Source: Aricia agestis (Eukaryota > Arthropoda > Insecta > Lepidoptera > Lycaenidae). Taken from it: a DNA stretch of 64,000 nt. Position 1 is the first letter of the stretch. Every line of letters begins with the position of its first letter. This document shows, piece after piece, positions 44,631-54,915 of this stretch. Position numbers and translations under genes: made by a program. Location: the NCBI RefSeq assembly GCF_905147365.1, contig NC_056428.1, positions 2,696,001 through 2,760,000 on the forward strand, given 5' to 3'. The notes below the pieces were generated by a model, which did no database searches, had not been told where the DNA came from, and worked only from the letters and a program-made list of their open reading frames with translations.

Positions 44631-44806
44631 GGTATTTTACTACCTGCATGGGCTGCATCACGTAAAATTTTCCCTTGGTTTTATTTATTTATTTATTCGA
44701 TATAGGTAAGTGATATGTAAAGTTTGCATGTTCATTCAGTTCAGTCAGTAAGGGAAAGATTTTAGTGTTTTTACGCCTAAGTATTTTGTTTTCCAATGAG
44801 ATCTAT

Positions 44807-45240
44807 ACTAATATTATAAATGCGAAAGTATCTCTGTCTGTCTGTCTGTCTCGCTTTCACGCCAAAACTACCGAACCGATTGTAATGAAATTTTGTACAC
44901 AGATAGTCTAAGGTCTGAGAAAGGACATAGGCTACTTTTTAACTGGAAAAAAGGGTTGTAAGGGGGTGAAAATGCGTAAATTTTTTCAAATTAAGTTAGT
45001 TCCAAAAATTCATAATAGATGGCGCCGTGCCGTCTCCTACATCGCGCTATCGCTTGCTCAAACGTGTTACTATAAGAGGTGGTAAGGATGAGGCTTCCGT
45101 TTGCGTTTTTTTGGAAGTATTGAGGAAATTTGATCATTGATGTTCGTCTTCGACCCCACGGCCCACTCCCGTTTTTACTTTTTAATAACCCCTACGCAAT
45201 TACCTCCTCCTCCTTTTTGGAAGTCGGTCAAAAATAAGGG
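44807..45240 (+). repeat. dispersed repeat with (CTGT)n, copy 1 of 3
   Basis: 'tactaatattataaatgcga', 'tctctgtctgtctgtctgtc', 'gaaccgattgtaatgaaatt' and 'gagaaaggacataggctact'. Two more local copies lie at 45278-45740 and 46840-47340. Confidence 0.7.
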
Positions 45241-45277
45241 CGTTTTATGTGTGATGTGTCTGTTAGTATACTGTATA

Positions 45278-45740
45278 TCTATACTAATATAAATTAGAAA
45301 GTATCTCTGTCTGTCGAGCGCTTTCACGCTAAAACTACCGAACGGATTGTAATGAAATTTTGTACTGTACAGATAGTCTAAATCCTGAGAAAGGACATAG
45401 GCTACTACTGGCAAAAAGGGATGTAAGGGGGTGTAAATGCGTAAATTTGTTCAAATTAAGTTACTTCCAAAAATTCATAGTAAGTAGATTGCGCCGTGTC
45501 GTCTCCTACATCGCGCTATCGCTTGCTCAAAAGTGTTACTATAAGAGGCTGTAAGGCTGAAACTTTGACTTCTGTTAAGTTTATTGAAAGTATTGAGAAT
45601 AGTTGATCGTTGATGTTCGACTTCGACCCCTCTTCCCAGTTTGTAACCCCCTACGCAAAAATAGGGGCGTTATAATATGTTTGAATTGTGATCTGCCTCA
45701 TTGTGCAGTGTTGTCACACCGAATTTTAGAAAATCAGTAG
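45278..45740 (+). repeat. dispersed repeat with (CTGT)n, copy 2 of 3
   Basis: Same landmarks as 44807-45240, with a shorter CTGT run. The ending 'gtgcagtgttgtcacaccga' is shared with copy 3. Confidence 0.7.
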
Positions 45741-46074
45741 ATGCCGCGCGGAGGCTTACTTTCAGCGTTAAATTAAAATTATAAATACTTAATAGAGATA
45801 GAATTCCGGGAGTTTGGATTTTTTTATGGAAATTTTCTCTTCTTTAAGAATCTTTTTTTTTAATTTCTTAAATGTTAATAGTTTCGGAGTTTTTAACAAA
45901 AAACATAATACCTTTTTTTTGCAACCTAATTTGCTTATAACTTTTGCAATTTTTGTGTGCTAATACACGCTTCCGATACATTTTTCTAGACGTCTTCCCG
46001 AATCTAATGAGCTATCGCACGTATTTTTATGACCCTTATCTCTATATTTCGCCATTCTCAACTTATCGCTTGGA

Positions 46075-46840
46075 CTATTAGTGGGTAGGTCGAAAAAATT
46101 GAACGCAAACACCTCTTTATACGTTATGCGCTCCTGGTACTTCATAGTTTAAAACAAAGTCATCTCGTACCTTCAACTGCCGGAGCACAGATCTGTGCGG
46201 GCGATACGTAGGTCATTATTTTCGCTAAAATAAATCTTATCACAAAGTATTACCGTGCTTTATTGCTTGTATTCAATTGCCAGTAAAATAATCTACCACA
46301 GACAACATTCACTCCTTCGTCTCTTTAAAAAAAACTACCATATGGCCACACACACTTTTCAAATTTGGATGCCGACCAATGCCGACGCGACAACATTGAT
46401 TGACAAAAAGTGGTTTTTTACTGGGATTTTCCTAGAAAAGGTCCTTCACCTGATCCATTTTATTAAAATTTAGGTATTTTACTACCTGCATGGGCTGCAT
46501 CACGTAAAATTTTCCGTTGGTTTTATTTATTTATCGATATAAAGTGATATGTAAAGTTTGCATGTTCATTCAGTTCAGTCAGTAAGGGAAAGATTTTAGG
46601 CTGGTTTTATAGTTATGCGTTTCGGCAGCGCCGTCGGAGCGCCGCGCGTTCGAAGATGTATGGGGGTAGTAGTAGCGTTTTAAAGTCGCGCGCTTGAGCA
46701 GCGCCGTTCGTCCATACGTTTGTTACAGCTTTGAACGCGCGCGCTCCAAGGGCGCTGCGAAACGCATAACTATAAAACCAGCCTTAGTGTTTTTACGCGT
46801 AAGTATTTTGTTTTCCAATGAGATCTATACTCTATACTTC
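46075..46840 (+). repeat. partial extra copy of the duplicated unit
   Basis: Repeats 43760-44810 ('gcaaacacctctttatacgt', 'gccggagcacagatctgtgc', 'ggatgccgaccaatgccgac') but lacks the LINE 3' end found there, so it preserves that empty site. It carries its own Harbinger-type insertion. Confidence 0.85.
46599..46783. mobile_element. PIF/Harbinger-type MITE
   Basis: Inverted ends 'ggctggttttatagttatgc' and the complement of 'cataactataaaaccagcc'. Flanked by TTA duplications. The empty site 'gattttagtgtttttacg' is at about 44760. 185 bp, GC-rich core. Confidence 0.9.
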
Positions 46841-47340
46841 TATACTATACTAATATTATAAGTGCGAAAGTATCTCTGTCTGTCTGTCTGTCTGTATGTC
46901 TGTCTCGCTTTCACGCTAAAACTACCGAACGGATTGTAATGAAATTTTGCACTGTACAGATAGTCTAAATCCTGAGAAAGGACATAGGCTACTTTTTAAC
47001 TGGCAAAAAGGGATGTAAGGGGGTGAAAATGCGTAAATTTGTTCAAATTAAGTTACTACAAAAAATTCATAATAGATGGCGCCGTGTCGTCTCCTACATC
47101 GCGCTATCGCTTGTGTTACTATAAGAGGTGGTAAGGCTGAAGCTTTGATTTCTGTTAAGTTTATTGAAAGTATTGAGAATAGTTGATCGTTGATGTTCGA
47201 CTTCGACCCCTCTTCCCAGTTTGTAACCCCCTACGCAAAAATAGGGGCGTTATAATAATTATGTTTGAATTGTGATGTGCCTCATGTGCAGTGTTGTCAC
47301 ACCGAATTTTAGAAAATCAGTAGATGTCATGCCAAAAGTT
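46840..47340 (+). repeat. dispersed repeat with (CTGT)n, copy 3 of 3
   Basis: Same family and ending as copies at 44807 and 45278. It follows the partial extra copy of the duplicated unit, so the pair is itself a local duplication. Confidence 0.7.
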
Positions 47341-47809
47341 GATTAGGTAGATGTTGGAACCAAAGATTGGTAGATCTACCACCCTCATATCAGTAAATTT
47401 TTTATCAATTTCTGTTCAATATTGCTTTCAAATTCATTCTTTTCATGGCATTGTCACGTATTGAATGCACGTACTGCGTACAGTGTACACGTATTAAGTA
47501 CATAATATTGTTAATTATTAAGTACTTAGGTACTAGGTACGTATTATTACGTATTTAGTATTTACGTATTGAATATTTATTGCTTAGTGGTTTTTAACAA
47601 AATTGCTTTCAATGTGATTGAACCGTGTATATCCGCCTTTTCGTTCCAAAATGTTAAACGTTCCGGTTCGCGAAAAAAATAATGAATTGTTGTCAGTAAT
47701 TATTGTCACCACTCTTGTAAAGTTTCGGACCGTCCACAGATTAATCTGCGTTCCAAAGTGAGCGAACGGCTCAGAACAGCTGCAGCTCGTGTAGTAGCGG
47801 TCCGTTTTT

Positions 47810-48200
47810 TTTAACCGACTTCCAAAAAGGAGGAGGTTATATGTTCGGCTGTGGATATTATTTTTTTTTTATTTGTGTACCTATGTTCAACGATTACTCC
47901 GCCGTTTGTGAACCGATTTTCGAAATTTTTATTTTGTTGTATGAGGTTTCACTCCAATTTGGTCCCATTTTCACAAAAGTGGTGACCTGATGATGGGAAC
48001 CATGAGTAATCGAGGGAAATCCTCGAAATTTATATGGAAACATATGGTGATTTTGGTTTTATGAGAAGCATCCTAAGCATATGCTACCAAAACGCAATAT
48101 TTTGCACCGAGGTATACTATGGTTCCGAAGATACTAAGAGAACTCCGGATTCCTTATAGATACAAGTTTGGGGGTTTAGGCGCTGTTTTAAGAACTGAAA
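47810..48200 (+). repeat. 'accgacttccaaaaaggagg' dispersed element
   Basis: Starts 'accgacttccaaaaaggagg' and includes 'gtggtgacctgatgatgg' and 'tatatggaaacatatggtg'. The reverse orientation of the same family occupies about 41030-41420 and 50260-50645. Confidence 0.65.
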
Positions 48201-48479
48201 GCATATGCATAGTAATGCAAATTACCTACATTCATCCTCATCGTCATCATTACCACGACAGGGTCACTAATGTCACAAAAATTGAACATAACAAATTCAA
48301 CCTTAACTCAAGAGCGTAAGGCACACATTTGACATTACTTCTGAGAAGTAAGTTGCTTCGATAATATTTTAATTAAATGTAAGTATTGTACTTGTACTAT
48401 TATCTATTCTGTGGTATTGTTTAAAGTTATCTGCAGCTGATATTATATTTTGTATGTGTGACTGTTAACAAATTGTAAT

Positions 48480-48890
48480 CTATAAGTAAGTACTTACATC
48501 TTACATACATATATATAAAATTGGAGTGTCTGTTTGTAATATTAAAAGAACCGTTTTTTACTACATGCATATGAATGTATGTAGGGTACATACACCAAAA
48601 CAACATTTTTTACAATTTTTGTCTGTATGTCTGTCTGTCTGTCTGTCTGTTTGTTCCGGCTAATCTCTGAAACGGCTGGAGCTATTTGGCCGGGACTTTT
48701 TTTGGTAGATAGCTGATGTAGTAAGGTGTAACTTAGGCTACTTTTTAAGCGACTTCCAAAAAGGAGGAGGTTATATTTTACTTTTTTCATATTTGTTAGC
48801 GGACTATCCATCTTTGTTATTATAGGTACTATGTTGACGCGGCGAAGTCGCGGGCAATAGCTAGTAACTAATAAGATACGTAGAATAATT
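48480..48890 (+). repeat. dispersed element with (CTGT)n and 'ggaggaggttat'
   Basis: 'aaaattggagtgtctgtttg', 'ctgtctgtctgtctgtttgt', 'ccaaaaaggaggaggttata' and an end 'gcggcgaagtcgcgggcaat'. Common lepidopteran repeat; noncoding. Confidence 0.65.
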
Positions 48891-48959
48891 ATATGCATGT
48901 GTTATTCTACGTAAGTATAGTACGCGATGGTTTCTAGGTAAGTAACTAAAGAGAGTGAA

Positions 48960-49391
48960 ATTATTATTTTTAACAAAAAATTAAAACCGACTTCCAAGGT
49001 AAAAACAAAAGTAATATTCTTAAAAATAATCTACAAAGAATCAAATAATTCTTATTCCTTAATCCTTATTATAGTGCCGTCTTCAGACTTCGCCTAAACC
49101 TCAACTATTTCTGTACTCAATCTTCGTACTTTTGAAGTCGCTACCAACCCGGAAAAGTTCTGAGATCCTTGACATAGAACTTACGCTAAGGTAAACTGGT
49201 AATTACCGACTTCAAAAGCATGAAGATTGAGTACTTACAGAAATAGTTGAGGTTTAGGCGAAGTCTGAAGACGGCACTATATAATAAGGAATAAGAATTA
49301 TTTGATTCTTTTTAGATTATTTTTAAGAATATTACTTTTGTTTTTACCTTGGAAGTCGGTTTTAATTTTTTGTTAAAAATAATAATTTTAG
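48960..49391. repeat. large inverted repeat, arms about 170 bp
   Basis: The left arm (48960-49133) contains 'ttaaaaccgacttccaaggt', 'gaatcaaataattcttattc' and 'agtgccgtcttcagacttcg'. The right arm (49206-49391) is its reverse complement with few changes. The spacer is about 70 bp. Copy 1 at 33066 has only the right arm. Confidence 0.85.
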
Positions 49392-49437
49392 CCACTATGA
49401 GACCACAAGGCTATATTATTTATAACTTGTTGTCTTA

Positions 49438-49572
49438 GGGCCTGTTTCACCACTTTCTGATAAAGTGCCGAATAGGCTATTTTATATTTACAACTTTTTT
49501 GACAGATTATCCATACTTGTTCTGTCAAGTTAAGTGGTGGATAGCCTTATCAGGAAGTGGTGAAGCAGGCCC
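49438..49572 (+). mobile_element. PIF/Harbinger-type MITE (duplicate of 40214-40348)
   Basis: Same 135-bp element with TTA flanks, carried along by the segmental duplication. Confidence 0.85.
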
Positions 49573-50870
49573 TTAGAGTTGTACATAATAAATTATTACT
49601 AGCGGTCGCTCCACCCGCGTGGATGTCGGTTACGGCTGCAAAAAGCCTACCCAGGACAGACTCGGTCAGCAAAATGATTCCCAGGTCAATTCACAGACTT
49701 CAACACTGACATCGACGACGCGGACGCAGTCATTATCCGAAGGGATGCATAGTGCACACTGCACAGATTGTCTTCCTCCCGCACGCGCACTATACCGCTT
49801 GGTGACGCCCACTATCAAATTCAAAACTAAACGTCCAATTTTAATCATTTAAAGACCAAATGTTATCTACATAAACTGTACTTAGTGATGAAATAATTTA
49901 TTTTCATAAGGATTTATCGCATAAGCATAATAAACTCGTTTAAATGTAGTCCAAAAAAAATTCAAGATTTTTAAATAAAAAAATGGTTATTGTCCCTCAC
50001 TCGACATAGATAAGTATAGTGTGTCGCGGACTTTTTTGTAGATATTTATAAGATCTACAATTACTTGGAACATTTTATGGTTCTATTTTTTATAGTTTCG
50101 GCAGCGTACGCAAAATAAGTAACTTTTCTGGTTGATTTTACACCTGGCGTCCGTCCGAAAAACCCAAATATCATACGAAACCCAATTTTTTCCAAAATAA
50201 AATTTAGCCTATGTTCAGCAGAAATAATTCAGGATTCATTGGCTTTTGCTTGGAGTAGTTTGAATAAAGCCAAAATCCTCGAACTTGTATCTATAAGGAT
50301 AAAAAAGTTCTGTTGGGTACCTTTGGAACCTGGGTACACCCTGGTGCAAAATCTTACTTTTTGGTAGTATATGCCTGAAACACTTCAGAAAAAATAGAAA
50401 TCACTATATGTTTCCATATAAATTTTGAGGAATTCCCACGATTACTCATGGATCCCATCATCAGGTCACCACTTTTATGAACATGGTACCAAAGTCAAGT
50501 CAAACCCTATACAACACAAAAAGAATTTCCTAAATCGGACCACAAACAGCTGAGTAATCGTTGAACATACTTACATAAAAAAAAAAGATACATACTTACA
50601 GCCGAACGTATTACCTCCTCCTTTTTGGAAGTCGGTCAAAAATAGGTACATTTGATACCGAAGTTGGTAGATAGGTAGAAGGGCGCTGAAATAGGAAGAT
50701 CTACCACAAAGTTGGTCGATGTGACAACACTGGCTGTGACCATTCCTCGACTTCAAACAAACGGGCGAATATGCATGAGTTGGGCGTGAGTGTCACTTTC
50801 AACATGTTTCACAATGCTTATGTAAGCCATACACGCTACGGTCTATCGGAGAGGTTACCTGTGCAGGTAT

Positions 50871-50938
50871 GCCTGCGCAGGTGTCACTCGAAAGAATGAC
50901 ACCTGCGCAGGCATGTGTCATTCTTTCGAGTGACACCT
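50871..50938. repeat. nested palindromes private to copy C
   Basis: 'gcctgcgcaggtgtca' (50871-50886) pairs with 50897-50912. The overlapping stretch 50879-50902 also pairs exactly with 50915-50938, so two hairpins exclude each other. Copies A and B lack the second and third arms. Confidence 0.8.
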
Positions 50939-51834
50939 CTGAAAAAAACTGCACACATTCCGGTCTACCTGCACAGGTGGACGGTGGACCTTTCCGATAG
51001 ACCGTAGCATGTATGGCAGGCATTAGTAATAGTTGGGGAGGGGAAGAGCCAAGAGGAGATTTCGAGACAAGCTCGAGCGTGTCAGATTAAGCTTCAAGTA
51101 TAGGCTTCCGACATGTGTCTAGTTATGGTATAGAAATCACATTTCTCACGTGGTGGGTTAAATTTTTTTTTAATATTGAAATGTCATTGGATCTGTCAGA
51201 TTAAGATAGGGGATATTATTTAGTATACCCCAAATAAGCTTCAATATAAAGCACTGACGATTCAGAGGTTAGGTAAGCCTGTACTGAACATTTTGAAATA
51301 TAAAAAATAAAGCTTCATATTTTCCTAACTAAGCTTCGCAGATATTTTATTTTGCACTCAACTAAACGATTTAGTCGTTGTTGTCTAGAATATATATTTA
51401 TAATTTACCTAAATATGCAATTTTCTGAATATTTTATTTTTCAAAACTTTTAAATGGCTGCAGTTTCTGAACCCACCGCTAAAATAAAAAACCTGCCAGT
51501 ATCCTTCCTTCCCCCTCCCTCCTTGTCACACTTCGTCAACCCTTAGGTGTGACATACATTATGGATGGCCCGTTATCATTAGTTTATTTTTTAAGTTTAC
51601 ACACACAACTCACTTACACTTTAAACTTTTGTTATTGTAACATGTGGACAACATTGAGGGTGCCATTTCTTTAATTATATTATTCTGTCAATAATGTTAT
51701 ACTGTGACATTGTTAGTTGCCCCTAATAAATAAAATAGAACTAATACTAGGTAGGTATATTGTTTTAATGTAGCTTTTTAATGACTATGATAATATAATA
51801 TGATAGCTCAGATTATATTATTTACTTATAATAC

Positions 51835-52391
51835 TGTTACGGTACATGGTATACGGACACGTGGTGCGCAAGTACATACTCGAACCTTCTAGAAAGGTCT
51901 AATGTTTGTTTACGTGTTTACCCTTTATTTGTTAGCGTGTTTGAATTTAGACCTTATGACTGAGTCCATAAGGTCTAAATTAAATTCAACTTACTGCACT
52001 TATCGCAAGGACGGCAGTTTTATTGTGGTACATGCCCGAGCCTCCTAGAAATTTCCCACGGTTGTTTACTTGTTTATGTGAATCGGGAAATTTCTGGAAT
52101 TCGTCTCGCCATATAAAAAGAGCCGCAGGCAGGCCCGGCAAGTTAGTTCGGTTCGAGCGATCATCAAGGCGATTTCGGAGTGAACACAAGTGATCAATAG
52201 TGAGTGAACCAGTGAAACCTACGACTTGGCTACGACCTAGGACAGTGATAGTGCTTAGTGATTGGACCTAGTGATTAGTGTTTGGACTTAGTGCTAAGTG
52301 TTGTGACCTAGTGTTTAGTGCAGTGTTAATAAAGTCTTCAAGAGAGTCACCAGGTCTTTCTCTCCAAATCCTCGAACCCTAGCACGTAACA
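51835..52391 (+). repeat. 5' LTR of gypsy 2
   Basis: 557 bp. TATAAAA at 52112-52118, AATAAA at 52328-52333, and a run of degenerate 'agtgatt/agtgttt' repeats at about 52240-52326. Hairpin with 15-bp arms near 51944-51981. Confidence 0.9.
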
Positions 52392-52417
52392 ACTGGTGTC
52401 AGAAGTGCGATTTGGAG

Positions 52418-54829
52418 ATGCCATTGACTCCGAGAGAGGACTTCAAGGGGAGTGTCAGGACAAGGGCGCAGCAAGCTGCTGCCATTGACTCCGAGAGAGG
52501 AGTTGCGGAGGCTACACCCACTGGGGACCAAGCTCCGCCCACTGAGGGACAGGCCCCACCCACTGGCCCCGCCCACATGACTCCGCCCACTGGCCACGCC
52601 CACCAGGCTCCGCCACCCTTGGCTGAAGCCACGCCCGCTGGCTCCGCCCACCGGGACACGCCCACTGGCCACGCCCCTCAGGTTCCGCCCACTTTGGGCA
52701 TGGCCACGCCCACTGGCTCCGCCCACCGGGACACGCCCACTGGCCACGCCCCTCAGGCTCCGCCCACCAGGCCACGCCCACTCAGGTCACGCCCACTAGC
52801 TCCGCCCACCGAGCTCCGTCTGCTCAATCCCTGCCTACTGGCTCCAGCCACCATGCATCGCCCGTAGCTTCTGCGGCCCCTCAAGTGGCTCCCCAATTAC
52901 AAAGCCTAATTGAGTTAATTCAGGCTCTGCAAGAATCACAAGACCGCAAGTTCGGCGCTTTGCAGGAGTCTCAAAAAGCTGAAAGTCAGGCGTTGAAAGA
53001 TTCTCAAAGGGCAATGATGGAGGCACAAGACCGCAGGTTCGGCGCTTTGCAAGAGTCACAAGAGCAACAAAAGGACCTCCAAGAGAAAGCGCTTCTGGCT
53101 ATAAAGGATGTCAGTGACACGGTGACTACGCTTCGTAAAGATGTCGATGTAATCGACGAACGAGTTACCGGGCTAGGATTGGATATGGAAAATGTGAAAA
53201 CCAACATCACCGAACTACAGAAGAAAGTAGTGCGCCTGGAAACCACAGGAGTCGCGACGTGTAGTGGAAATCCTGGAGTGGCACATGGGCCAAGAGTAAA
53301 AGTGCCACCATACGACGGTACTACTTCCTGGAACGCTTATCGTCAGCAATTCCAGACGGTTGCTTCTGCCAACGGATGGACTGACGAACAAAGCCTGACC
53401 GCTCTTACTGTCGCGCTCAGAGGGCAAGCCTTGTCAGTCCTGGAAGCACATACAGGAAATGGGTTCAAAGACCTAATGGAGGCCCTTGAATCCAGATACG
53501 GGGAGCGACACCTACCAGCATCACCCCGACCGTGTTCCTACTTTCGCGCAGGACGGAGACGCGAGGGCCTATTACATGTCTTCCGTGACTTCCGTCCGCG
53601 CTTGCCTGCTCACCCAAAGCAGGCCCACACTGTTGGGGTTTCTTGTCCCCCTAGGCCGAACAGAGGCCCCACATGGGGGGCTTGCATAGGCCGGTCGTCT
53701 TCTTTGTGTCGCGATGCGCAGGAACACAACGCGCATCGCGACTCTCTCGGGGACTCAGTGCAATGAGTGGCGGCGTCCCCATACCGTCACCCCGAGTTCC
53801 CTGGCTAAGGCGGAATGTCGCGTCCGTTGCGACGTCTTCGCCTTGGCCGTCTTCGCCGGTGGTCGTGCGCCTCTCGCTCCCTTATGCGCTCGGCCTCCTC
53901 TTTGGTCGAGATGACGCTATGTGCGAACGTCTCGACCGCAGACCACTTTTCTCCGCTCTCGACCAAGGCCCTGCAGAGGGCTGGGAGAGTCGCGTCCTCG
54001 CCGATAGCGGCAGTTAGAGCCGCGCGTTGTGTCGCCCAGGCGGGACAGGCCGTGATGGTGTGCTCGGCCGTGTCCCGTTCCTCTCCACAGTGGTGGCACT
54101 CTGTGGTGACCTCACTACGCGCTATTTCACACAGATACCGACCGAAGCAACCGTGCCCGGTCAGCATCTGCGTGAGGTGAAAGGATAGCGCACCATGTGT
54201 GCGTTTGATCCATTCTCTGAATATGGGGCGGATCGCCGTCACTAGGGCAATGCTAACGGTCGGTTCCTCGAGCCGTTCTGCCCAGAGGTCAATCGCCCTC
54301 TCTTCTGCTGAGTTCCTCCAACGGGGAGCGACACCTGGAGCACGTGTTCCGTGCTCAACTTCGTGACAGAGTCCAACGCTCAGTAGAGGGACTACAACAA
54401 TGGGCGTTGGAAATTGAAAAACTGGTCAAGAAGGCACACCCAGATTCCAAGATGATCGACACGAATATTGTACAAGCATTTGTCGACGGAATCAGGGACC
54501 TAGAGGTCAGAGCTGCAGTGAGGCTACGTCATCACACCTCGCTAAAGGAGGCATTGGCGCATGCTTTAGAGGTCGAGGCTGTTCGGCGTGATATACGGCA
54601 GATCCATAAGATTCACGAGGTGTCTGAGGAAGTCAAGGAGGTTAAGGCTCCTACGAAGAAGAATTTTGGAGTCATGTGCTACAAGTGTGGCGAGAGGGGC
54701 CATCTTCAGCTCAACTGCCCGCAGAAGGAGACTCAGATGGCAAGAATGAAAAGACTCGAAGAACGCATTGAACAAATAGAGCAGCGGAAAGGAACTTCGA
54801 CCCCTGTCCGGGACCAGGGAAACGAATAA
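52418..54829 (+). pseudogene. gypsy 2 gag, broken by frame change and LINE insertion
   Basis: The ATG at 52418 opens 'MPLTPREDFKGSVRTRAQQA' and a Pro/Thr/Ala-rich repeat tract, which ends in a stop at 52865-52867 after the frame slips near 52770. The coiled-coil and capsid part resumes in another frame (52885 onward; 'VKVPPYDGTTSWNAYRQQF'). It is cut at 53513 by the LINE and resumes at 54337 ('LEHVFRAQLRDRVQRS'). It ends with one CCHC knuckle ('CYKCGERGHLQLNC') and a stop at 54827-54829. Gypsy 1 has two knuckles and more coiled-coil repeats. Confidence 0.85.
53514..54320 (-). mobile_element. R1-type LINE fragment inserted in gypsy 2 gag
   Basis: 807 bp bounded by a perfect 16-bp duplication 'acggggagcgacacct' (53498-53513, 54321-54336). 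On the minus strand, 54242-53805 encodes the LINE C-terminus 'HLTQMLTGHGCFGRYLCEIA' then 'CHHCGEERDTAEHTITACPA', a CCHC-type zinc element typical of R1-clade ORF2 ends, then an Arg-rich tail. The 5' part is missing and there is no poly-A, with the 3' end at 53514. It is related to the LINE ends at 44171 and 61295. Confidence 0.9.
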
Positions 54830-54915
54830 AAGCCAGGACTGAGGGGCGAGTACTGGCTGACGCGGAGGAAGCCCCGATAACTGTTATCTCCCAAGCATGC
54901 AGCGGGAATAGTCTC

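Larger units (their letters stand above)
40192..44655 (+). repeat. segmental duplication copy 1, main part
   Basis: Continues 33066-33292 across the gypsy 1 insertion. Near-identical to 49416-51834 plus 58967-61788: the short frame at 40395-40628 is identical in sequence to 49619-49852, and 41347-41532 to 50571-50756. It comprises a unique part (40192-41509), block R (41510-42558), a SINE, a MITE with a solo LTR, and a LINE 3' end. Confidence 0.9.
49206..51834 (+). repeat. segmental duplication copy 2, left part
   Basis: Near-identical to 33066-33292 joined to 40192-42558, and continues at 58967 after gypsy 2. It holds the empty site of gypsy 1 at about 49416 and block R copy C at 50734-51834. 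Confidence 0.9.
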
